A stretch of DNA of 20,669 nucleotides from Nitrospirota bacterium (GTDB lineage: Bacteria; Nitrospirota; UBA9217): assembly GCA_013334545.1 (NCBI GenBank), contig JAAXXJ010000020.1:1-20669 (forward strand), read 5' to 3'. The notes beneath the pieces were generated by a model, which ran no database searches, had not been told where the DNA came from, and saw nothing but the letters and a program-made list of their open reading frames with translations. Position 1 is the first letter of the stretch. The number at the start of each line of letters is the position of its first letter. The position numbers and the translations under genes were made by a program. Positions 15,600 through 20,669 of this stretch are shown piece after piece.

Positions 15600-16370
15600 T
15601 CACCTGCTGCCGGCGTCGTCATTCGTTTCGACAAAGGTCCTGAGCTTTGCTTCGAGATAGTGAGGATTGATCCCCGCCTGGAGCCCCACCACTCCCTCGA
15701 GCGCCATCTCACGAAAGGCCAGTTCCCGGTGCAGCCGGTTGGTCAGCTTTCGGGAGATCGGCAAAAGGACGAGGTTCGCCGCACCCACACCATAGATGGT
15801 CGCCACAAAAGCAACGGCAATGCCGGCCCCGAGTCTGGCGGGGTCGGAGAGATTCTCCATGACATGAATAAGCCCCAGCACAGCGCCGATGATTCCGATG
15901 GTCGGAGCAAAACCGCCTGCGGTATCGAACACCTTGGCGACCCGGCGCTGTTCCTCTTCGAATGTCGCATTCTCCTGCTGCATGGTCTCGATAAGCATCT
16001 TGGGGAGCATGCCGTCGACCGACAATTTCAGCGCCCTGCGGAGAAAGGTGTTCTCCAATTTCGGGATCTCCGGCTCCAGGGCGATGAACCCGTTCCGTCG
16101 GGCCGTCTGTGAAAACCGGATAAGATTGCGAATCAGGGTTTCCGCCTCGGCATCGGTTCTTTTTTCAAAGAAGACATGCTGAAGAGACATGACCGCCTTT
16201 TGGATGTCGCGGAAGGGGAAACTGAGCAGGGTCGCACCGAGGGTCCCGCCGAATACGATGAGGGCCGCCGTGGGCTGAAGAATGGAACCGATCTTCCCGC
16301 CTTCAAGAAGATTGCCGCCGACCAGCGCGAGAAGCCCCAGAAACAGTCCTATAAAGCTCGCCCGGTCCAT
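15600..16370 (-). CDS. Second stator protein, MotC/PomA-like MotA paralogue
   Basis: The 256-residue protein is the short MotA type (PomA, MotC, MotP). It has four spans, a cytoplasmic loop with charged RRNGFIALEPEIP (equivalents of MotA Arg90 and Glu98), and the family signature GFAPTIGIIGAVLGLIHVME. FVATIYGVGAANLVLLPI is span 4. It pairs with the MotD/PomB-like gene just downstream. The ATG shares its A with the TAA stop of the PilZ gene (TAATG), so the two are coupled. It differs clearly from the E. coli-type MotA of the same operon. Confidence 0.94.
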   Translation of the reverse strand: MDRASFIGLFLGLLALVGGNLLEGGKIGSILQPTAALIVFGGTLGATLLSFPFRDIQKAVMSLQHVFFEKRTDAEAETLIRNLIRFSQTARRNGFIALEPEIPKLENTFLRRALKLSVDGMLPKMLIETMQQENATFEEEQRRVAKVFDTAGGFAPTIGIIGAVLGLIHVMENLSDPARLGAGIAVAFVATIYGVGAANLVLLPISRKLTNRLHRELAFREMALEGVVGLQAGINPHYLEAKLRTFVETNDDAGSR

Positions 16371-17143
16371 TACGCGCCCTGGTCCTGTTCGCGGTATCGC
16401 CTGACGATATCCCGCTGGCGCTTCAGCGTATACTGGATGATGGCGTCGCGCACCTCTTCGGTCAACCCGATAAAATTCAATGAAACGATGGTCGTGCCGG
16501 CTACCGGCTTTTCGACCCGCACAGCCTTTCCATGGGCAACGATGCCGACAGCAGGGTTGGTGGGAAGGAGCATTTTGATCTCGATCAGGTCTCCCATTCC
16601 AATATCATCATGCTCCACGGCGAACCGGATCCCCGATGCACTGATGTTCACCGCTCGCCGTTCAGCCTTGGTAAGGCCCTCGCTTTCGACATTGATATGC
16701 TCAAGGATCAATCCCAGCTTCGCGTTGATATCGACCAGCATCCGCCAGAGCCGCGGGTTCATGGTATCATCGGTCGTCTCAAGTTCTGCGATCTCCTGGC
16801 CATACCCGCCGTAGATCCTGGATTCCGGAAGGGCTTCCCCGACGTTCATTTTTTTATGGATGACCGGGAACCTGTCGTCGACCCGGAAGTAGCCGCGCTT
16901 GCCGGTCCATACTCTTTTTAGCCGGACCGCATTGCCCTCACGGCCGATAATCTCATTATAGTAGTCAACATCATCGGAGGCATCCGATATCATGACATAC
17001 TGCCCCGGAACCAGTTTTGCCGGAGAATCTGCCGGGACATGGAGCACGATCGCGTCGTTGTCGACGGACTGGACAATCGCGCCGTAGCGCTGCATGCCCG
17101 GCATCATGCAATAGGTGATCGTTTCACCTGAACGCAAAGCCAT
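16370..17143 (-). CDS. YcgR-like flagellar brake protein with PilZ domain
   Basis: The 257-residue protein has an N-terminal YcgR-like barrel (about 1-78) and a PilZ domain. Both c-di-GMP motifs are present: RGYFR (RxxxR, residues 83-87) and NISASG ([D/N]xSxxG, residues 166-171). They are separated by nearly 80 residues instead of the usual 20-30. The extra part includes an amphipathic helix (RLWRMLVDINAKLGLILEHI). YcgR-type proteins bind c-di-GMP and slow the motor by contacting stator or switch. Being first in a stator operon and sharing the TAATG with motA strongly supports this. ATG 17143 is preceded by AAAGGGG (17151-17157). Confidence 0.92.
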   Translation of the reverse strand: MALRSGETITYCMMPGMQRYGAIVQSVDNDAIVLHVPADSPAKLVPGQYVMISDASDDVDYYNEIIGREGNAVRLKRVWTGKRGYFRVDDRFPVIHKKMNVGEALPESRIYGGYGQEIAELETTDDTMNPRLWRMLVDINAKLGLILEHINVESEGLTKAERRAVNISASGIRFAVEHDDIGMGDLIEIKMLLPTNPAVGIVAHGKAVRVEKPVAGTTIVSLNFIGLTEEVRDAIIQYTLKRQRDIVRRYREQDQGA

Positions 17144-17179
17144 AATGGGACCCCTTTCACCCAGTGACCGAAGACCATC

Positions 17180-17210
17180 GATGCGTCCAGCAGTGTGTGC
17201 TGCTGGCATC
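17180..17210. other. Stem-loop upstream of the PilZ-stator operon
   Basis: CCAGCAG (17187-17193) and CTGCTGG (17200-17206) form a perfect stem with loop TGTGTG. GATG (17180-17183) and CATC (17207-17210) extend it past a three-base bulge. It lies between the broken HD-GYP gene and the PilZ gene. No T-run follows on either strand, so it could be a leader structure or a weak terminator. Confidence 0.45.
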
Positions 17211-17245
17211 AGATGGGATATCGAACGCTAACAGGGATGCTCGCC

Positions 17246-17769
17246 TTAGACCTGGACAGACACACAAACAACTTCCCCGTCGAACTGTGCATGGGAACAA
17301 TGCAGGAGCTCCGACACGGCAAAGGCCTCGGAGCGGGCCTCCCGGTTCGGCCGGGTCGAGGTCATGGCATCAAAGGCATCGGCAACAGAGAGAATTCGGG
17401 CCGTCATCGGGATCTGGTAGCCGGCAAACCTGTCGGAGTATCCGCTCCCATCGAAATGCTCGTGATGGTGCAGGATGAGCTCTCGTTCTTTAGGGAAGAA
17501 CCGCAATGGTTCCATTATATTACCCCCAATGACCGGATGCAAGTTAATCTCCAGCTTTTCCTCGGGCGTAAGCCGGCCGTACCACCGATCCCCGGCATGG
17601 TGAGATCGGTGAAGACGACATCATAGTCGCTCTCGCTCACCCGCTGAAGGCCAGATATGCCGTCAGACACTGTTTCAGCCGTGTAATTGCCGGTCTGGGT
17701 GAATGGCAGCGTGAGAGCGTCGCGCACAACGGGGTCGTCGTCGACAACGAGGGTCCTGCCCTTATCCAT
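17246..17769 (-). pseudogene. Broken REC/HD-GYP response regulator (c-di-GMP phosphodiesterase type)
   Basis: The first 63 codons (from ATG 17769) encode the front half of a receiver: VVDDDP and acceptor Asp55 in VVFTDLTMPGIGG. The frame then runs into unrelated residues and stops. In another frame, from about 17590 downward, the tail of an HD-GYP domain appears: GRLTPEEKLEINLHPVIGG, HHHEHFDGSGYS and ARILSVADAFDAMTSTRP. The missing part includes the rest of the receiver and the catalytic HD residues. An internal deletion with frame shift explains this. The GYP motif itself reads GYS, and the last 30 residues drift from the family. The start overlaps the preceding regulator by 8 bp. It is very unlikely to be an active phosphodiesterase. 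Confidence 0.85.
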
Positions 17770-18340
17770 TTCCCTTGACCAGCCGTTCCTTCAGGACCTC
17801 CGCCTCGTCGGTGAGCAGCACGTTCATGGTCTTGAGCTTTTCTATCCGTTCGAGCCAGCCCGTGGTCACGTCGGGATTTCCGCTTCCTGCAACGGTCTTC
17901 AGGATATCCATATCGCGATAGGTGTCCCGCAGGTTCTTTTTCAGTTCACGGTTTTCCCTGATGAGCAGCGACCGCTGGTAGGCGCGTTCGGCGAGAATGG
18001 AGATCTCGCGGGTCTTGAACGGCTTGGTGAGGTAATCGTAGGCACCTGCCCTGATCGCTTCTAGGGTCGTATCGAGTGTGCCATAGGCCGTGAGTATGAC
18101 GACGGCTATATCCTGATCGGTCCGCACCGCGTACTTGAGAACCTCGAGACCGTCAGCCCCCGGCATCATGAGGTCCGTTATCACCATCTGGATATCCTGG
18201 GTCCGGAGCCGGCTGATCGCCTCGAGACCGTCCTGTACCGTAACAACCGCGTACCCCTCCCGAGCGAGAGTCGTGGCAATGACATCACGCGCGATCTCAT
18301 CATCGTCGGCAATCAGTATTCGGAAATCCGGCTTTATCAT
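17762..18340 (-). CDS. Response regulator with single receiver domain and coiled-coil tail
   Basis: The 192-residue protein has a complete receiver (about 6-125): acidic pair DDD 12-14, acceptor Asp56 in ITDLMMPGADG, Thr84 in ILTAYG, and Lys106 in YDYLTKPF. After it comes a charged helical tail (LIRENRELKKNLRDTYRDMD and more), with no DNA-binding or enzymatic domain. It may control by protein contact. It lies 23 bp after the small gene upstream and overlaps the broken HD-GYP gene, which once may have been its partner. The start at 18340 has no strong ribosome site. Confidence 0.9.
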   Translation of the reverse strand: MIKPDFRILIADDDEIARDVIATTLAREGYAVVTVQDGLEAISRLRTQDIQMVITDLMMPGADGLEVLKYAVRTDQDIAVVILTAYGTLDTTLEAIRAGAYDYLTKPFKTREISILAERAYQRSLLIRENRELKKNLRDTYRDMDILKTVAGSGNPDVTTGWLERIEKLKTMNVLLTDEAEVLKERLVKGNG

Positions 18341-18363
18341 AACATCGTCGCTGCCCGTGGCTC

Positions 18364-18606
18364 CTATCGTGTCTTCCGTATCGTATCAAGCGCGTCGGTC
18401 CTTGCCTGGTCCATGATCTGCCGCTTCTTCCCGTCCGAGGAGATGTTCACAGCGTCCTGCGGCCTTCTCTGCTCCTTTTCAGGGATCGAGAAAATCTTAA
18501 GTTTCGCGAGCCGGCCACAAAGATGAGCCAACTCATTGATAGGAAAGGAAAATACCATCACGGTCGTACTCCCATACCTGCCCCTCGAATCAAGAATACA
18601 CTTCAT
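18364..18606 (-). CDS. Small protein of unknown function, FliA-controlled
   Basis: I do not recognise this 80-residue product. It ends in a basic helical stretch (GKKRQIMDQARTDALDTIRK) and has a hydrophobic patch INELAHLCGRLAKLK. A FliA-type promoter on the same strand ends seven bases before ATG 18606, so transcription would begin at or very near that ATG and the message would be leaderless. Alternatively translation starts at GTG 18561 or ATG 18558 with GGGAG at 18569-18573, giving about 64 residues. It is the first gene of the group with the response regulator. The promoter indicates a late flagellar or chemotaxis function. Confidence 0.6.
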   Translation of the reverse strand: MKCILDSRGRYGSTTVMVFSFPINELAHLCGRLAKLKIFSIPEKEQRRPQDAVNISSDGKKRQIMDQARTDALDTIRKTR

Positions 18607-18612
18607 CTGTTG

Positions 18613-18640
18613 TTATCGGCATACGAGGAACGGAACTTTA
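18613..18640 (-). promoter_or_regulatory. Candidate FliA (sigma-28) promoter, minus strand
   Basis: On the minus strand TAAAGTTC (-35, starting at 18640) and a perfect GCCGATAA (18620-18613) are separated so that TAAA and the -10 are 16 bases apart. The consensus spacing is 15. It is divergent from the flagellin promoter, with 32 bp between the two -35 elements. Confidence 0.65.
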
Positions 18641-18672
18641 GCGTTTTTTCACGTTCCCCGGAAAACGGCGAT

Positions 18673-18699
18673 TAAAGTATTCATCGGTGCTGCCGATAA
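18673..18699 (+). promoter_or_regulatory. FliA (sigma-28) promoter of the flagellin gene
   Basis: TAAAGTAT (18673-18680), exactly 11 bases, then GCCGATAA (18692-18699) matches the consensus TAAAGTTT-N11-GCCGATAA at all but one or two positions. Transcription should start near 18706. FliA promoters drive late flagellar genes, flagellin above all. Confidence 0.9.
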
Positions 18700-18705
18700 G
18701 ATTGC

Positions 18706-18831
18706 CAAGAAGGCAAGGACACACTGGTCAGGAAAGGAGGCACAAGACACAGAACACCGACCGATCCGAAATCTTCGAGCACCGGCAAGAATGCCGGAAC
18801 TAATAAACTTAGAAAAAGGAGAACTACGAAC
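18706..18831 (+). promoter_or_regulatory. Flagellin mRNA leader with hairpin and extra ribosome-like site
   Basis: The predicted leader is about 126 nt. It holds an AAGGAGG (18734-18740) with no start codon behind it, and a perfect hairpin CCGGCA-AGAA-TGCCGG (18782-18797). The true ribosome site AAAGGAGA is at 18815-18822. Four GGA trinucleotides (18731, 18736, 18796, 18818) are candidate CsrA contacts. Post-transcriptional control by FlbT or CsrA is inferred, not shown. Confidence 0.5.
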
Positions 18832-19650
18832 ATGGCATTTAACGATATTTCACTAACCGCAGGAATGAGAAACAACCTCGTCAGCCTCCAGGACACCGTC
18901 AGCCTTCTGAACAGAACGCAGGTTCGTCTTTCTTCGGGCAAGAAAGTCAACAGCGCCCTTGATAACCCCACCAGCTTCTTTGCGGCACAGGCATTGAACA
19001 GCCGCGCCGCAGATCTTTCTGCGCTTAAAGACAACATGGGGCAGGCGATCCAGACGGTGACAGCGGCAAATAATGGCATCAGCGGCATTACGACCCTGGT
19101 CGAAGCGGCAAAAGGTATTGCACAGTCCGCCCTCAGCACCTCGGACACGACGAGCCGGGCTAGCTTTGCGGCCCAGTTCGACGGGATCGTCGCCCAGATC
19201 AACACCCTCGCGCAAGATTCCGGCTACAAGGGAACAAACCTCTTGAACAACAACAACCTGACGGTCAATTTCAATGAAACAGGCTCCTCGAGCCTGACGA
19301 TTTCCGGTACTGCCGCGAATGCAGGCCTCACGTTTACCGCGGCAGCCGCTGCCTGGACCACGACCGACAATACTGCCATCAATACGGCGGTTACCGAGCT
19401 CGGAACAGCAACAACGTCACTCAGGAACACGGCGTCAAGCCTGTCTGCGAACCTTGCAATCGTCAACGCTCGCCAGGATTTCACGACGCAGATGGTGAAC
19501 ACGCTTACTGCGGGCGCTGATAAGCTTACGCTTGCCGATATGAACGAGGAAGGGGCGAACATGCTGATGTTGCAGACCCGCCAGGCCCTCGGCACCACGG
19601 CCCTGAGCCTTTCGGCCCAGGCGGCCCAGTCAGTACTGAAACTGTTCTAG
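18832..19650 (+). CDS. Flagellin
   Basis: The 272-residue protein is the filament subunit. The conserved N-terminal D0/D1 region (about 1-140) contains LNRTQVRLSSGKKVNSALDN and FFAAQALNSRAADLSALKDN, the style common in alphaproteobacterial flagellins. The C-terminal D1/D0 region (about 185-272) ends TRQALGTTALSLSAQAAQSV-LKLF. The middle is only a short, Thr/Ala/Asn-rich link, so the surface domains D2/D3 are nearly absent. The gene has its own FliA promoter, a strong ribosome site and a terminator, fitting a highly expressed single gene. I leave the symbol open because fliC, fljK and flaA naming differs between groups. Confidence 0.97.
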   Translation: MAFNDISLTAGMRNNLVSLQDTVSLLNRTQVRLSSGKKVNSALDNPTSFFAAQALNSRAADLSALKDNMGQAIQTVTAANNGISGITTLVEAAKGIAQSALSTSDTTSRASFAAQFDGIVAQINTLAQDSGYKGTNLLNNNNLTVNFNETGSSSLTISGTAANAGLTFTAAAAAWTTTDNTAINTAVTELGTATTSLRNTASSLSANLAIVNARQDFTTQMVNTLTAGADKLTLADMNEEGANMLMLQTRQALGTTALSLSAQAAQSVLKLF

Positions 19651-19665
19651 CCTGATCCCGTTTAT

Positions 19666-19702
19666 GGCGGGGACGGAGTATTCCGTCTCCGCCGCTTTCT
19701 TC
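19666..19702 (+). terminator. Intrinsic terminator after flagellin
   Basis: A 12-bp stem (19666-19677 with 19682-19693, one G-U pair) has a four-base loop GTAT and is followed by a T-rich tract (GCTTTCTTC, 19694-19702). It begins 15 bases after the flagellin stop. The stem is strong and the T-run only moderate. Confidence 0.85.
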
Positions 19703-19720
19703 ATCCCTAGGTAACGGACC

Positions 19721-20503
19721 ATGGCAATCATCAATACAATAAGCAGCAACCAGGCTCAGTTCCCGTTCAACCGCGTTGATTCCGTTGCGGATCCCGCGAT
19801 CCGCCAGACGAACGCCGGGAAGGACATCGGCACGCCCAAAAACGACCCCGTTCCCCTCCAAAAACACGACGGCAGCCGGGCCGCGCTCGGTGAGCGACAG
19901 ACGATCAATGCATCCCTCAATAATGCGGCCATGAGCATCAGGACTGCCGACAGGACCATGCAAACCATCGGCGGTCATATCAGCAGCATGAGGGCTCAAC
20001 TCGATATCATCGTGAAACATTATCCTCCCTTCCTGACCACTAGCCCTGAACGGGTCAGGGCATTACGAAGTTTCAGCGCATTCCGGAGAGAGATCGATGC
20101 GATGACCCTTCCTCCCCGTAATGACGGCGCAGCAAAGATCATGGCGGACCCTGCGGTGTTCCCGCAGGCTGGAAACCAGACCATCGCGGTCGGCATGGGC
20201 GGTGCCGGGACCCTCCAGGGTCAGCAGGTTCATACCGGTCCGTCAGGGCTCAACATTCCCGCACTGACCGATACGGCCACGGATGCGGAGGTCAATGCCG
20301 CGATCAAGAGCCTGGATGCGGCGCAGACCACGCTCGGCCTGCGGCGTGCGGGGCTCAGCTCCGACGCTGCCAATCTCCTCCCCCCGGGCACGTTCACGGA
20401 CAGGGCGGCCGAACAGACGAGCGTCACCGTCGGGAAATCGATCGCGCAGGAGCCCTCGCAGGGAGTTACCCGGATGCGGCCGGTGCTGCTGCAACTGGCA
20501 TAG
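19721..20503 (+). CDS. Flagellin-neighbour protein of unknown function
   Basis: I cannot name this 260-residue protein. It has no signal peptide or membrane span. A helical segment near 60-100 (INASLNNAAMSIRTADRTMQ, then IGGHISSMRAQLDIIVK) and one near 205-230 (VNAAIKSLDAAQTTLGLRRA) look flagellin-like in composition and pattern. They are separated by a Pro/Gly-rich middle with VFPQAGNQTIAVGMGGAGTL. The paired flagellin-like ends could mark a secreted or filament-associated protein, but this is weak inference. ATG 19721 has AGG at 19709-19711. It follows the flagellin terminator closely and lies directly before an FlbT-like gene. Confidence 0.75.
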   Translation: MAIINTISSNQAQFPFNRVDSVADPAIRQTNAGKDIGTPKNDPVPLQKHDGSRAALGERQTINASLNNAAMSIRTADRTMQTIGGHISSMRAQLDIIVKHYPPFLTTSPERVRALRSFSAFRREIDAMTLPPRNDGAAKIMADPAVFPQAGNQTIAVGMGGAGTLQGQQVHTGPSGLNIPALTDTATDAEVNAAIKSLDAAQTTLGLRRAGLSSDAANLLPPGTFTDRAAEQTSVTVGKSIAQEPSQGVTRMRPVLLQLA

Positions 20504-20506
20504 ATC

Positions 20507-20669
20507 ATGGGACTGAAGATCACACTGAAGCCCCATGAGCGGCTGATCATCGGCGGGGCGGTCGTGGCCAACTTTCTGGTCCAACCGGCGATTGCGTCGC
20601 AGATCGAATCGTTCCGCTCCATGTGGCCGGAACGGACGATCCGCTCTGCCGGTCATCTCAATGGCGCGG
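20507..20669 (+). CDS. FlbT-like flagellin regulator, N-terminal fragment
   Basis: The frame is open to the window edge (54 codons). The first 23 residues, MGLKITLKPHERLIIGGAVV, resemble the start of FlbT (…LKLSLKPGE…NGAV). In Caulobacter FlbT binds the 5' leader of flagellin mRNA and promotes its decay. The following residues (ANFLVQPAIASQIESFRSMW) do not look like FlbT to me, so a divergent member, a frameshift or a different protein are open. The start follows the previous stop by three bases and has no clear ribosome site. Confidence 0.5.
   Translation, partial: MGLKITLKPHERLIIGGAVVANFLVQPAIASQIESFRSMWPERTIRSAGHLNGA

Noticed and set aside
16943..16950. GCCGATAA on the plus strand
   Set aside because: It is a perfect -10 word for FliA but has no TAAA about 15 bases upstream and lies inside the PilZ gene with no plus-strand gene to serve.
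18536..18856. Plus-strand 106-codon frame across the flagellin promoter
   Set aside because: It covers the FliA promoter and flagellin leader and runs into the flagellin gene in another frame. It lacks a ribosome site.
1..20669. CRISPR array, tRNA, rRNA, phage or restriction and defence genes
   Set aside because: No regularly spaced repeats, no cloverleaf pattern and no such gene families were recognised anywhere in the window.

Overview
The window is a flagellar motility locus of a Gram-negative, fairly GC-rich bacterium that uses sigma-54 and sigma-28 (FliA) control and cyclic-di-GMP signalling. The gene order (sigma-54 activator, flgB-flgC-fliE-fliF-fliG-fliH-fliI-fliJ, then a MotE-like gene), the two stator pairs and the FlbT-like start beside an alphaproteobacterial-style flagellin together suggest Nitrospirota or a deltaproteobacterial-grade lineage. 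That taxonomic call is an impression from gene content and was not tested.

Region 1 (1-8588, plus strand): the C-terminal end of an NtrC-type sigma-54 activator is followed by the rod, MS-ring, switch and export ATPase genes. From fliF onward the genes are packed with 4-35 bp overlaps or abutting stops and starts, so they look translationally coupled. A MotE-like periplasmic coiled-coil protein and a large PilZ-type protein close the operon. The gaps activator-flgB, flgC-fliE and fliE-fliF each hold a sizeable inverted repeat. A sigma-54-like promoter sits just before flgB.

Region 2 (8589-11710): a gap of about 340 bp, a membrane-bound hybrid histidine kinase on the minus strand, and a gap of about 470 bp that carries degenerate hairpins resembling a decayed repeat element.

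Region 3 (11711-17143, minus strand): one compact operon, read from high to low coordinates. It encodes a YcgR-like PilZ protein, a PomA/MotC-like and PomB/MotD-like stator pair, a sensor kinase with a degenerate receiver domain, then an E. coli-type MotA/MotB pair. A c-di-GMP brake candidate, two stator sets and a kinase between them are therefore co-transcribed.

Region 4 (17246-18606, minus strand): a small unknown protein, a single-domain-type response regulator and a broken REC/HD-GYP gene whose middle is missing. Upstream of the small gene is a FliA-type promoter, back to back with a near-perfect FliA promoter that drives flagellin.

Region 5 (18641-20669, plus strand): the flagellin gene with a leader of about 125 nt and a strong hairpin terminator, a flagellin-neighbour protein of unknown function, and the start of an FlbT-like gene cut by the window edge. 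FlbT is known in Caulobacter to act on flagellin mRNA leaders, which fits the structured leader here.

I found no tRNA, rRNA, CRISPR array or intact transposase.
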